The notes under the pieces were generated by a model, which worked only from the letters and a program-made list of their open reading frames with translations, made no database searches and was not told the origin of the DNA. A program made the position numbers and the translations under genes. From the NCBI GenBank assembly GCA_021772915.1, contig JAJFLB010000056.1:83240-147239 (forward strand): 64,000 bases of DNA, written 5' to 3'. This document shows positions 16,808-25,946 of this stretch, one piece after another. Each line of letters starts with the position of its first letter. The stretch's first letter is position 1. Origin of the DNA: Gammaproteobacteria bacterium (GTDB lineage Bacteria; Pseudomonadota; Gammaproteobacteria; Xanthomonadales; SZUA-36).

Positions 16808-17413
16808 CTAGCGCACTGATTCCTCATCGGCCTGTTTCAAGATATCAACACAAGACATTTGACTGGACAGAAACCGGGCATACTGGCTGGCTGACACAAA
16901 CTTCGTATTGACCCACCAATCCTCCATGGGCAAACCATTGCCACCATCGACATCGGCGGCCACCAGGACATAGCCAAGCCTTGACAGCAGCCTGCGTTGG
17001 GGTTGCTGCTCCGCTTCCCGATAGCCCTTCTTGTAAACATCGTGCTCAAGGGTAATTACCTTGAAGTGATAATCCGTACTCGTAAGCCGCTCAATCGCCT
17101 TAAAACGACTTCCCTTCCCATCCAGGTCAACGCTGAGGTAGTCAATAATAATCGGTAAATCAAAGGATTGGAAAATATCGGAGAATTCACAATCAAGGGC
17201 ATTGGCCAGAATAAATGGTGTTTTTCTGGCGCTCCACTCATGGGAATAATCAACGATATCCATGGCGATCCCGGTCCAGCCTTTTTCTTCCAACAGTAGG
17301 GTATTACTGATTTCAAAAGGACGGTGACAACCGATATCGACAAAAGTCCCGGTCCTAGGTTGATTGAGAACAGAGATTACGAACTGGTCTTGTTGAATTT
17401 GGGAATACTTCAC
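16808..17413 (-). CDS. FkbM-family SAM-dependent methyltransferase
   Basis: 201 residues, GTG start at 17413 with 'ggaga' upstream. 'QIQQDQFVISVLNQPRTGTF' and 'VDIGCHRPFEISNTLLLEEK' are FkbM motif I, followed by 'GWTGIAMDIVDYS', 'IDYLSVDLDGKGSRFKAIER' and 'FKVITLEHD'. The family methylates hydroxyls of sugars and secondary metabolites. No signal peptide or membrane span. It is the first gene of the minus-strand run 17413-14968, so it likely finishes a glycan made by the following GT92 enzyme (inference from position). Confidence 0.8.
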   Translation of the reverse strand: MKYSQIQQDQFVISVLNQPRTGTFVDIGCHRPFEISNTLLLEEKGWTGIAMDIVDYSHEWSARKTPFILANALDCEFSDIFQSFDLPIIIDYLSVDLDGKGSRFKAIERLTSTDYHFKVITLEHDVYKKGYREAEQQPQRRLLSRLGYVLVAADVDGGNGLPMEDWWVNTKFVSASQYARFLSSQMSCVDILKQADEESVR

Positions 17414-17554
17414 AGAAGCAGTCTCCTAAACCGGGTGACCAGAGTAAAGATCCAGAGACTGATCAAGCGGTCTATCCCGGTTGCCGGCAAGTGGCCTCCT
17501 GGAACTTGAATACTTACAACAACCCCTTGTTTAACGAACTGCTATGCCTAGCCG

Positions 17555-18418
17555 TCAGACATAACGCCTTAAGCCAATGGCCATACCCAGCATCAAAAGG
17601 ACCAATAACAATTTGCTGAATAGCCCAAGTGTGGGAATGGGCACAGCGTTGTTAGCAGCAACTGCTTGATAGTTGATAGTGCAAACCTTTACCCCGGCCG
17701 CCAGCCCTGGATTACATGTAGTACCTGCCGCCGCAAATCCTGGTGGGGGCGTTGCCGCCGATTGGGTGGCGGTGCATTGCAGGCCTGGCAGGAAATTGAT
17801 CACCTTGAACTTGGCAACGCCGCCGGTGGTCGTTTTAGTAGCCATCAGACTCCCCAGGGGTGGAGCGTTAACATTGCCGTTATTGCAGGTTAGTTTGATA
17901 TCTACTTCAACGGGGGCTCCCCCGGAAAACGATAAGTTCACCGTAAATTCCAGATCATCATCGTTGATGGCGACATTACCCGCTGCTACTGCCTGAGTAC
18001 CATTTTTTGCGCCCACTTGCTGTTGTGTTACCGGCGCGGATATGATCGTTGCTTCGAGAGAAAACGATTCCGGAACCTCGACTATGAGGTCGTTGGTAAT
18101 CTTCACATTAACAGTCTGTGCCACATTGAACTGGGTGAATTGAAACGTTCCCGCTGCGGCCTCGTAGTCCCCGCTGCCGTTCTCGTCCTCTGCTGTACCG
18201 TCTACTGTCGTGTAATCGACGCGAACGGCGGCAATGCTTGCAGGCGGAGTGGGGTTTGTGGTTTTTAACGTGACGTCTGCACCTATGGTACCGGCATTCT
18301 CACTCACTGCAAAAGAATCTACCTCAACAAACGCTTGCAGCTGAACACAGTAAATTGTGCTTAGCACAAGAAAAAACTGCCGAATTTTTCTCAAGTTGAC
18401 GCCCCCAGATTGGTCCAT
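17555..18418 (-). CDS. Secreted Calx-beta protein with IPTL-CTERM sorting signal
   Basis: About 287 residues from the ATG at 18418; upstream codons in the frame do not look like a signal. Signal peptide 'RQFFLVLSTIYCVQLQAF'. Residues about 35-145 form a Calx-beta domain ('FAVSENAGTIGADVTL', 'VDYTTVDGTAEDENGSGDYE', 'NDLIVEVPESFSLEATI'). The extreme C-terminus is 'VPIPTLGLFSKLLLVLLMLG' followed by 'LRRYV': the IPTL motif, a hydrophobic span and a basic tail, the tripartite IPTL-CTERM signal thought to be processed by a dedicated sorting machinery. No sorting enzyme is in the window. A surface protein of this kind could be an acceptor for the nearby glycosyltransferases. Confidence 0.8.
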   Translation of the reverse strand: MDQSGGVNLRKIRQFFLVLSTIYCVQLQAFVEVDSFAVSENAGTIGADVTLKTTNPTPPASIAAVRVDYTTVDGTAEDENGSGDYEAAAGTFQFTQFNVAQTVNVKITNDLIVEVPESFSLEATIISAPVTQQQVGAKNGTQAVAAGNVAINDDDLEFTVNLSFSGGAPVEVDIKLTCNNGNVNAPPLGSLMATKTTTGGVAKFKVINFLPGLQCTATQSAATPPPGFAAAGTTCNPGLAAGVKVCTINYQAVAANNAVPIPTLGLFSKLLLVLLMLGMAIGLRRYV

Positions 18419-18495
18419 ATTCCTTGCTGAAGTCCACCGCTCCAAACCTGCGTGAGCTTGTAACAGATAAGTACTGACACTTGTTAGGGTAATCA

Positions 18496-19461
18496 TTACT
18501 TCAATAAATTGCCATCATTTTTTTCTGCTGACTTACTGCAACTGGCTTGGAATTGAGTCGGAAAGGCAGGTCGTTCAACGGCTCCGGTCACCTTATTTTT
18601 TCCTGACTTAGCGGTAACTGGCTTAATGTAAGTTCGGAAAAGCAGATCGTCTGCCGACTCCAGTTGTTTGACCATCTCGAGATTTTCCCGGATGGCAGGA
18701 AGCATACTCTCGTATCGCTCCTCGCTCAGATTCCCGAGGTTAAAACTCTCGTCCAAAACAATCACCCCTTCGGTATTGCACATTTCGCTGATACAATCCG
18801 AGCCCCAGTAAATGGGCACGGTACCCGTGGCGAAGCAATCTGTGAGCTTCTCGGTATAGTAGAATGCGGTCTGACAGTTTTCCATGACCACGGAAAATCG
18901 GTATGGCAGTAGTCCTTCTCGCTTGTCGGGGTGCGGCCCTGAACCTCCGATTCGTGGGCTTCCACAGGCGCCACCAAACAGATCCAGATGATCCTTTAGT
19001 TTCTCAGCTACCTGGCTCCTGTAGAGGTGGCCATCCGTCATCTTCTTGTTGGAAGCAAACATTGAACACATTTTGGTTTTTGCAGGAATGGCGTATTGGG
19101 CTTCGGGGATCCAGGGCAGATTGCTGCCAGCGGCGTGATAGACAAAGCCTGGATGGATTTCGCATTCGGAACGATCAGAGGTCAGAATAATTTCGTAAGC
19201 GTCCATGTAGTGGTCAAGATCCGAGTGAATGATGCCGTGAATGTTTTGCCATTTTGTAATGGCGGGTGATTCGTTCAGCCAACCAATTTTCCTGCCTGGT
19301 ATATCGACGGCCCGGAGAATTCCCTTCTGGATGCACACGAAGGTATCGACAGTCGCTTCCGCCGGGTCATGAGTCCAGTCAAAATAGACCGGCTTGCGGC
19401 TGGAGTTGGAAGAAAATTTCAGTCGGAAAGACTCACCGATACCCAGTACCTTGTCACGCAA
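18496..19461 (-). CDS. GT10-like alpha-1,3/4-fucosyltransferase
   Basis: 321 residues, apparently TTG start at 19461 with a GGGG tract upstream; no nearby ATG. The family core lies at residues about 157-225: 'LKDHLDLFGGACG', 'LPYRFSVVMENCQTAFYYTE', 'KLTDCFATGTVPIYWGS'. GT10 enzymes use 'Y.F.l..EN....Y.TEK...a...G.VP...G' to bind GDP-L-fucose. Paralogues lie at 21518 and 58031. Soluble, with no membrane anchor. As with the others here, the natural donor could be GDP-L-fucose or GDP-L-galactose. Confidence 0.85.
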   Translation of the reverse strand: MRDKVLGIGESFRLKFSSNSSRKPVYFDWTHDPAEATVDTFVCIQKGILRAVDIPGRKIGWLNESPAITKWQNIHGIIHSDLDHYMDAYEIILTSDRSECEIHPGFVYHAAGSNLPWIPEAQYAIPAKTKMCSMFASNKKMTDGHLYRSQVAEKLKDHLDLFGGACGSPRIGGSGPHPDKREGLLPYRFSVVMENCQTAFYYTEKLTDCFATGTVPIYWGSDCISEMCNTEGVIVLDESFNLGNLSEERYESMLPAIRENLEMVKQLESADDLLFRTYIKPVTAKSGKNKVTGAVERPAFPTQFQASCSKSAEKNDGNLLK

Positions 19462-19671
19462 TTGTTAGTACCCCTGCGTCTTTCATCGATTGAGATCCAG
19501 AACACCCTTCACCGGACCTGGAACCGGGAGGTATTTCAATTCCGCCTGGAGGGTGTAGTTGCAGTGATTCGAGTACACGCTTCACTCGCAATAGTGTATA
19601 TGATCGTGGCCACCTTTACGCAGAGCCGCGACCCCATTTTTAATCATTGAAGTCTACGGTAGACTGGGTAC

Positions 19672-20388
19672 ATGAAATCAGGCGACATTACAGTTGTGAT
19701 TCCTTCCTGCAACCGTGGTGCTCTTTTGGGTCAAACCCTGGCTTCACTTGCACCTCATGTTATACGCCACAAGATGTCGGTCCTGATCGGTGAAAACTGC
19801 AAATGCACGATGGATATCGAGAAGACGGTCGCCGAGCAGGTCAGCCTGCTTACCCTTGAGAACGTCAGATTGTTGGACCTGACCAGCCCCCGGTTTCCGG
19901 AACCTTCAGTCACCAATCAACTCCGCGCCATTGACCTGCTGTATGCAGAGGTTGAAACCCCCTATATCTTTCACTGTGAAGATGACTGGTGGCTGGATGA
20001 TTACGACTTCATCACACCTTCACGGATTATTCTGCAATCCCACCCGGAAGTGACGATCATTCGAATCACGGGTGACCTGTATCACCCCCATGCTGACCTG
20101 ACCACCCGGCAAACGATCGTTCGGAATGATGTACCGAATGTTTCCTTTTGCTATTCGAACTACGGGGGGCCGGCGGGGCTGTACGGTGCATTTAGTTTTC
20201 ACCCGGGCTTGCGAAGAACCTCAGACTACGTGGAATACTATCGGCCCTTTAGCCGGTTTGGGCATGAGAGCCAGATTTCCACTTTTGGCAAGACCCTGGG
20301 GCACCGTGAAGCCATCCTGGAAGGCGCCCATGCGCGGCATATCGGGTTTGAGCAAAGTACAGGCCTTGATTCCAGTAACGACACCTGA
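19672..20388 (+). CDS. Glycosyltransferase family 2-like (GT-A)
   Basis: 238 residues with ATG start. 'ITVVIPSCNRGALLGQTLAS' is a typical GT2 first strand, and 'TPYIFHCEDDWWLDDYDFI' carries an E-D-D motif in place of D-x-D. 'SFHPGLRRTSDYVEYYRPFS' and a late 'HIGFEQS' follow. No transmembrane region, so probably a soluble enzyme. It ends 24 bases before the convergent end of the GT61-like gene at 20413. Acceptor and donor are not predictable. Confidence 0.7.
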   Translation: MKSGDITVVIPSCNRGALLGQTLASLAPHVIRHKMSVLIGENCKCTMDIEKTVAEQVSLLTLENVRLLDLTSPRFPEPSVTNQLRAIDLLYAEVETPYIFHCEDDWWLDDYDFITPSRIILQSHPEVTIIRITGDLYHPHADLTTRQTIVRNDVPNVSFCYSNYGGPAGLYGAFSFHPGLRRTSDYVEYYRPFSRFGHESQISTFGKTLGHREAILEGAHARHIGFEQSTGLDSSNDT

Positions 20389-20412
20389 CCAAGAAGCCAT
20401 CGGCCTGCAGCA

Positions 20413-21495
20413 TCAGCAACGGGACTCAATTAATTTCCTGATCTCGTCAGGCGGCACCTCAAAATGTGCCGGGTAGTGGTCAACCAGCGATGCGGTCTTG
20501 TGAATAACATGTTCCATACCAAGGCGGGCGCAAAAATGAAACCAGCCCCACGGAAGCGCCGATGTTGCAAACTCGATAACCCGGGTGCCGGGCCGGCAGA
20601 AGATGAGATTGGCAAGCGCGCCACCATGTGGCGTGATGATGAGACTGGATTGGTTAAACAACCGGGCCTGTTCAGACGGCTTCAGTGTTCCATAGTCCTC
20701 CGACAGGAAACTGATGTTCGAGACCCTATCCGCAAATTCTTTCTGGATCAGTGACAGGGCGTCAATGGCGTTCGACCAGCGTCGACGATGCATATCACCA
20801 CGGTCGTAGATCAGTATCGAGTTGTCATCGTGGGTCTGGTCCGGTTCGCTGTCGAAACAATTTCCGAACAGCCTGCGGCGCATTTCAAGCAACACGTCAA
20901 GTGGATACAGCGGGTCTGACTGATCTATATAGCGAAAATCCCGAAACGGCGCCAGAGACGGCCAGTCGGCGGCAAAACGATGACGCATGTACTTTGGCAT
21001 CATCAGGTGTGGGAAGAAGAACAGCTTGTTCCTCTTGTCCATCCCGCGGAAAAGCTCAGATTCGGGACTTACGATGCCCAGTTGATGATGAACGTACTGG
21101 TTCCAGTTGCTATTCCCGAAATGTCCATCAACGGGCTGGCTGTTAGCCAGGAAGTAGTGATCGAAACAGTAGCCTGTCTCTCCTCGTTTGCAAAGATTAT
21201 CCAGGACAACGGAAAACAGGGCATCGTTCAACGCATGGGCAGGGTTGTCCATGGGCAGGATGAACAACACAGCAGCACTGGTGTTAGCCTCGAACATTGC
21301 TGGTTCGGGTTCCTTGCAGGTTGCTTCAAATTGTATCCACGTTCCCGTCGCCTTGTCCGCCGCTAATACAGCAGGTACAGTTGCGCTCTCATTGAAAAAC
21401 AGCAAAGTGGGGTTTGTACCCTGGATGCGAACGGCGACGTTGTACAGGTGGTACAGTCCCCGGTCGCTATCACTATCTATGTGTGAACGTGTCAT
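20413..21495 (-). CDS. GT61 (DUF563) glycosyltransferase
   Basis: 360 residues. The C-terminal half has the GT61 signature 'QSSLIITPHGGALANLIFCR' followed by 'PGTRVIEFA', and earlier 'ILIYDRGDMHRRRWSN' and 'EDYGTLKPSEQARLFNQ'. Known GT61 enzymes include plant beta-xylosyl/arabinosyltransferases and EOGT; bacterial members are unassigned. The start at 21495 lies only 22 bp from the start of the divergent gene at 21518, leaving almost no room for two promoters. The true start could be internal, but the N-terminal region contains no obvious alternative. Confidence 0.75.
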   Translation of the reverse strand: MTRSHIDSDSDRGLYHLYNVAVRIQGTNPTLLFFNESATVPAVLAADKATGTWIQFEATCKEPEPAMFEANTSAAVLFILPMDNPAHALNDALFSVVLDNLCKRGETGYCFDHYFLANSQPVDGHFGNSNWNQYVHHQLGIVSPESELFRGMDKRNKLFFFPHLMMPKYMRHRFAADWPSLAPFRDFRYIDQSDPLYPLDVLLEMRRRLFGNCFDSEPDQTHDDNSILIYDRGDMHRRRWSNAIDALSLIQKEFADRVSNISFLSEDYGTLKPSEQARLFNQSSLIITPHGGALANLIFCRPGTRVIEFATSALPWGWFHFCARLGMEHVIHKTASLVDHYPAHFEVPPDEIRKLIESRC

Positions 21496-21517
21496 TAGAT
21501 GAATAATAAATGCAAAC

Positions 21518-22483
21518 TTGAATTTAGTCTTGTACTCGTGGTCCTCCGACAGGGGTTTCGGACCGATGGCTCACTTGGGAATCAGCATGAGTGAGCCAAA
21601 GAAATCAATCAAAATGGTCAATGACACCTTTGGTGGTGGCTACACTGGCCCTATGTACAAGTGCAAGCAATTGCAATGGAACAAAGTTCGGCACGAGGAC
21701 GTCGCTGCGGATGACCTGGTGGTTTACACCAACCTGGAACTGGAGAAAAGTCTGCAGTACAAGGTGCGAAAACGCATCGCCTGGCTACTGGAATCACGTG
21801 GTATCTCCTGGAGCACCTACAGCTTTGTCGAGGATAACCTGGAGGCCTTTGATACGGTCTTTACCTGTGATGACAGCATTGTCGACCTGGACCCGCAACG
21901 CTGTATCTTTATTCCGCGTGGGGGGTGCTGGATCAAAATCGAAGATCACAGAATCTACCCGAAATCACGTCTCGTTTCGTTCATGTCCTCTTCCAAAAGT
22001 TTCAATTCCTGGTCCGCCGTCGGCCACCGGATCAGACCGGACCTGTACTATATTTTGACCCAGATGGGTGGTTGCCTGGGGACACGGCTGGAACGCGCCG
22101 GCATCAAGGAGAAGATTGGCCTGTTTGGCAACATTACCGGTAACAATATCCCGTACAAGCTGCCTGCCCTGCAAGACTACATGTTTCATATTGCGATCGA
22201 GAACATGATCCACGACACCTACTTCACCGAAAAGCTAACCGACTGCTTCGCCACCGGTACCGTGCCGATATTCCGTGGCTCGTATAAAATTGACCGCTTT
22301 TTCAATCCCGATGGCATCATATTTTTCGACTCACTTGAGGAGTTAACCGATATCCTCATCGATTTGCGTGAAGATGACTACTACTCTCGCATGGACGCCA
22401 TTCGTGACAATTTTGAGCGGGTAAGGGAATTTCTATTACCGGAGGACTGGATGTGTCGACACACTGGCCTGCTCAGCTGGTAA
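21518..22483 (+). CDS. GT10-like alpha-1,3/4-fucosyltransferase
   Basis: 321 residues from a TTG at 21518. Residues about 219-254 read 'DYMFHIAIENMIHDTYFTEK' and 'LTDCFATGTVPIFRGS', the GT10 donor-binding core, and 'FFNPDGIIFFDSLEELTDI' follows. The N-terminal half has 'DLVVYTNLELEKSLQ', also seen in the paralogue at 58031 ('RVVFYTNSELEHAVK'). The two are more alike than either is to the copy at 18496. It ends 12 bp before the convergent gene at 22495. Confidence 0.8.
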   Translation: MNLVLYSWSSDRGFGPMAHLGISMSEPKKSIKMVNDTFGGGYTGPMYKCKQLQWNKVRHEDVAADDLVVYTNLELEKSLQYKVRKRIAWLLESRGISWSTYSFVEDNLEAFDTVFTCDDSIVDLDPQRCIFIPRGGCWIKIEDHRIYPKSRLVSFMSSSKSFNSWSAVGHRIRPDLYYILTQMGGCLGTRLERAGIKEKIGLFGNITGNNIPYKLPALQDYMFHIAIENMIHDTYFTEKLTDCFATGTVPIFRGSYKIDRFFNPDGIIFFDSLEELTDILIDLREDDYYSRMDAIRDNFERVREFLLPEDWMCRHTGLLSW

Positions 22484-22494
22484 TCAGGGTTTTC

Positions 22495-23460
22495 TTACAG
22501 GTACCAAATATTCGCCATCCGGTATTTTTTCATCTTCTGTTCGAGATTGCTGGTCCAGCTACAGTGGATGACGTAGGGGTCCGTGGGTAAACCGCTCATG
22601 TCATCCCACGTGAACAGGTGGCCATTGGCAAAATCTGCCTCGGCCAGCAGATCCAGTTTAAGACCACGGAAATACCGGTGCGTCAGTACCTTGTTGACCA
22701 CTCGCTGCTGGCTTCCATAGTGGTACACCTTGTCAAAACTGTCATGGACAAGTTGCCACAACCTGCGGCACTGGGCCGTGTTGCGCAAGTGGAAAAAACC
22801 ACTGTTGGCGTATAACGGTGCATACAACCAGTTGGGACCGTCATACATGAATTGCGCGTCCAGTAGTTGGCGGTCTGGATCCAGGAGGAAATCACCCGGG
22901 TCTTTGAGCCAGACCAGATCGACATCCTGGAACAGCACGTCGTAGCCGAGACTTAACAGGTCCTGTACGACTGCGTTCTTGGGAAACATCATATCCTGGA
23001 AGGCCTTATCGCCATACTCGTCAACCGGGTCATCACCATGACTGCCATAATCTGTGCCGGGGTAATAGACGGCAAACCCCAGCCGTTCAAACTGCTGTGC
23101 CGTGGTTTCATCCAGTGCCACTATCAGGGTCCAGGAGCGCACCTCTATATTGTGGAGGTCACAGGATTTCACCCAATTAAGCAACAACTCTGAAAACCCG
23201 CTATTCAGAGTCATCGCCAATACGGTGTTCTGACGGTTGCAGTGTCGCAATATGCCAGCCAGCTCCCGCTCCCTTTTTTCACGGCCTGCTTCAAAAGCAC
23301 CAAGACATATCCGGGCCCGATTGATCTCCCAGGCTCGTTGTGGATGATCATTGATGTACATCTCGTGGTCGAGCATTTCGCCGCAGGTGAACAGGACCTG
23401 CTCTTCATTGCACCTGGGGAAACCGGAAAACGGAAATTTTTGGGAATACCGGTCGTTCAT
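22495..23460 (-). CDS. Nucleotide-diphospho-sugar transferase (PF03407/GT77-like)
   Basis: 321 residues. 'TVLAMTLNSGFSELLLNWVK' and 'SLGYDVLFQDVDLVWLKDPG' with the D-V-D motif, then 'NWLYAPLYANSGFFHLRNT', form the recognisable Nucleotid_trans core. In plants and algae this family contains arabinosyl/galactosyltransferases that act on extensins and hydroxyproline-rich proteins (RRA and XEG113 type, GT77) as well as xylosyltransferases. That is notable here because other genes also resemble Hyp-glycosylation enzymes. Soluble, with ATG start at 23460. Confidence 0.75.
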   Translation of the reverse strand: MNDRYSQKFPFSGFPRCNEEQVLFTCGEMLDHEMYINDHPQRAWEINRARICLGAFEAGREKRERELAGILRHCNRQNTVLAMTLNSGFSELLLNWVKSCDLHNIEVRSWTLIVALDETTAQQFERLGFAVYYPGTDYGSHGDDPVDEYGDKAFQDMMFPKNAVVQDLLSLGYDVLFQDVDLVWLKDPGDFLLDPDRQLLDAQFMYDGPNWLYAPLYANSGFFHLRNTAQCRRLWQLVHDSFDKVYHYGSQQRVVNKVLTHRYFRGLKLDLLAEADFANGHLFTWDDMSGLPTDPYVIHCSWTSNLEQKMKKYRMANIWYL

Positions 23461-23617
23461 CTGCCTTTATTCAATACTCCGGGTGTGGTTCCACAAGCAG
23501 GAGGGACTCGATACCGTAGTGTATCGGTTACCCGGTGGGAAATCAGTGACAATTCCCGTAGTTCCGAGATAGCCAGGCTCACCACACTACCCACCACTCG
23601 ATGTTTCCTGCTTCAAT

Positions 23618-24796
23618 TCAATCGTCCAGAACGTACTCGACAATCGCGACCATCTCCTCGACGTCTATCAGCATTCCATCCGGTTCTTCATATGCGAAGT
23701 TGTCAGGTTCAATCGTCCAGTACTCCAGACCGGCGGCTTGTGCCAGACCCCAAAACATGGCACGGGAATCCGATCCTTCCTCGTACAGCCTGTAAATAGG
23801 TAGAAACTCGACTACGTGCGTCCCGGGCTGAGCGAACACGATATTGGCCATCGCGCCGCCGTGGGGTCCAAAAATGATCCTGGCACGTCTGAACCGTTCC
23901 AGGTCGTCTTGTGTATCCTGCATTGGACCGGTAAATACTTCCAGTTCGAGCCCGGTGCCCACCAGGCTCTGTCTGACGTGCTCCAGTAGTGCTTCCTCGT
24001 TGGCAACCGTACGGGGGAAATAATCCGGACGCTGCAGATAGATCACCCGGTCCTGGGGCACCGGCTTCAGTAGTCCAAGACGACGTTGAACGGGTCTTAA
24101 CAGATGACGCGGGTAAATACCGATTTCCCCAACAGTCGGCATGAATTGTGAATACAACACCTGATCGGCATGGATTACGAATCCTTCCTTAGCATTGATG
24201 GGTTTTTGTACGACGCGGTCCGACAGACCGAGTTGCTGCCAGAACCATGGTGCCATGCGAGCCCCCTTCAGGTGGCTGACGATCTTGACGTGCTCATACC
24301 CGGGAGATTCCAGCAGATCGATTACCCCTGCCAGAGTAGGCAAGACATCCATAATGAAGTGCTGAAACGCTTCGCCACCCCAGGCGCCAAGACAGATACC
24401 GGCATCGATATGCCGGATAGACCGGGTCTCAGCATACAGATCCCAGTTATACCCCATCCACCAGCGACCAAACGCATAATAGTGCTCGGCGTCAAAAACC
24501 ACATTATCCCCTATGAATCCACCCGGGAGCCGTAGCAGAAAAGCCTTGTTCAATTGGGGAAACCAACTCAAGTGCTCTACACTCTGACTAATCGACCTGG
24601 GCCGTCGCATGCTACTCAAGATATCGCGCGTACTGAGTAATTCGGCTGGTACCTCATCCAGTGAGTTGATGGTACTTTTTTCCTTCTGCGTGACCAGCTG
24701 CAGTAAATCCTCGTGCTTTCTCGGTGTGGGGGGCCACGTCTGTTTGCCCGGAACCAATCCCCACGACGCGAATGGCAGGTCAGATGAAGTCGTCAT
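23618..24796 (-). CDS. GT61 (DUF563) glycosyltransferase
   Basis: 392 residues. Signature 'RARIIFGPHGGAMANIVFAQ' and 'PGTHVVEFLPIYRLYEEG' near residues 310-350, with an upstream central block 'GICLGAWGGEAFQHFIMDVL' and 'DRVIYLQRPDYFPRTVANEE'. This is a second GT61 member, only distantly similar to the one at 20413. It is likely co-transcribed behind the epimerase at 24841 (44 bp gap, same strand), so it may use a product of that pathway. Confidence 0.8.
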   Translation of the reverse strand: MTTSSDLPFASWGLVPGKQTWPPTPRKHEDLLQLVTQKEKSTINSLDEVPAELLSTRDILSSMRRPRSISQSVEHLSWFPQLNKAFLLRLPGGFIGDNVVFDAEHYYAFGRWWMGYNWDLYAETRSIRHIDAGICLGAWGGEAFQHFIMDVLPTLAGVIDLLESPGYEHVKIVSHLKGARMAPWFWQQLGLSDRVVQKPINAKEGFVIHADQVLYSQFMPTVGEIGIYPRHLLRPVQRRLGLLKPVPQDRVIYLQRPDYFPRTVANEEALLEHVRQSLVGTGLELEVFTGPMQDTQDDLERFRRARIIFGPHGGAMANIVFAQPGTHVVEFLPIYRLYEEGSDSRAMFWGLAQAAGLEYWTIEPDNFAYEEPDGMLIDVEEMVAIVEYVLDD

Positions 24797-24840
24797 TTAC
24801 CCGGTTCCCTACGGTCTGGCCGGCGACAATCAGCATTGCG

Positions 24841-25812
24841 TCAGGCAGGTCTCCCCGCATTAACCTGTGCTTCTATCCACGCATAGGTTTTCTCCAGGCC
24901 CTTGCTTACGGGTTGCGAGGGTGACCAAGCCAATTTCTCCGCGATGAGCCGGTTGTCAGAATTGCGGCCCCGCACCCCCAGCGGACCAGGAATGTTGTTA
25001 ATGCTCAGCCGCTTACCCGCGATCTGCATGGTGAACTCCGCCAACTGGTTGATGGAAACCATTTCATCGGAGCCAATATTGACCGGGCCGGTCCAATCCG
25101 AACGCATCAGCCGCGTGCTGCCTTCAAGGCATTCGTCGATGAACAGGAAAGAGCGGGTCTGCAGACCATCACCCCAGATTTCTATTTCACCCCCGTCAGG
25201 GGCCTCGGCCACCTTGCGACAAATGGCCGCCGGAGCTTTTTCCTTGCCGTCATTCCACGCCCCTTCCGGCCCAAAAACATTGTGGTAGCGTGCAACCCTC
25301 ACCTCCATACCATGGTTGCGCCGGTAGGCCAGGTACATACGCTCGCTGAAGAGTTTTTCCCAACCATATTCGCTATCCGGGGCAGCGGGATAGACCGTAC
25401 TCTCTTCCAGGTTAGGGCTGTCAGGTTCCAACTGGTTGTATTCGGGATAAACACAGGCTGAGGATGAGTAGAAAATCCGTTTGATAAATCGCTGCCGACA
25501 GGCTTCCAGCACATTCAGGTTGATCTGTGCGGAGTTATGCATCACCTCAGCGTCATTCTCACCTGTAAAGATGTACCCTGCACCACCCATGTCTGCTGCA
25601 AGTTGCCATACCTCGTCGAAACGGCGGTCGACTGCCCGTTGGCAAACCCCCATTTCGCGCAGGTCACCCTGCAGGAAATCATCCGCCTGTGTTTCAGAAA
25701 ATGGTGGGAATTTCAGGTCGACACCACGTACCCAGAACCCCTCTTTTTTTAGTCTTTTGACCAGATGCGCACCGATAAACCCGCCTGCGCCACATACCAG
25801 AGCTGACCGCAT
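24841..25812 (-). CDS. GDP-mannose 3,5-epimerase-like SDR (GDP-L-galactose forming)
   Basis: 323 residues from the ATG at 25812; the frame continues upstream but without homology. Rossmann G-A-G-G-F-I-G at residues 8-14. The SDR catalytic Y149-x-x-x-K153 lies in 'SEYGWEKLF', and C120 in 'FYSSSACVYPEYNQLE'. Also present are 'LAADMGGAGYI', 'KEKAPAAICRK', 'WGDGLQTRSFLFIDECLEG', 'PVNIGSDEMVSINQLAEF' and 'IPGPLGVRGRNSDN'. These are near-diagnostic of plant-type GDP-mannose 3,5-epimerase, including the S-S-A-C and K-A-P-A-A active-site segments. It converts GDP-D-mannose to GDP-L-galactose (and GDP-L-gulose). It is the only sugar-nucleotide gene in the window, so GDP-L-galactose is a plausible donor for the many fucosyltransferase-like enzymes. 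Confidence 0.85.
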   Translation of the reverse strand: MRSALVCGAGGFIGAHLVKRLKKEGFWVRGVDLKFPPFSETQADDFLQGDLREMGVCQRAVDRRFDEVWQLAADMGGAGYIFTGENDAEVMHNSAQINLNVLEACRQRFIKRIFYSSSACVYPEYNQLEPDSPNLEESTVYPAAPDSEYGWEKLFSERMYLAYRRNHGMEVRVARYHNVFGPEGAWNDGKEKAPAAICRKVAEAPDGGEIEIWGDGLQTRSFLFIDECLEGSTRLMRSDWTGPVNIGSDEMVSINQLAEFTMQIAGKRLSINNIPGPLGVRGRNSDNRLIAEKLAWSPSQPVSKGLEKTYAWIEAQVNAGRPA

Positions 25813-25946
25813 ACATTGTCTCCACGTTGAGACTGCTTTCCAAGGCGCACATTTTGCTCGCGGACAGACATAAAGGTCAACCACTGAATGCGTGACTCGT
25901 GGCCATATTGCCGGTATCGTACTTGCTCTTGATGCGATAACACCCA

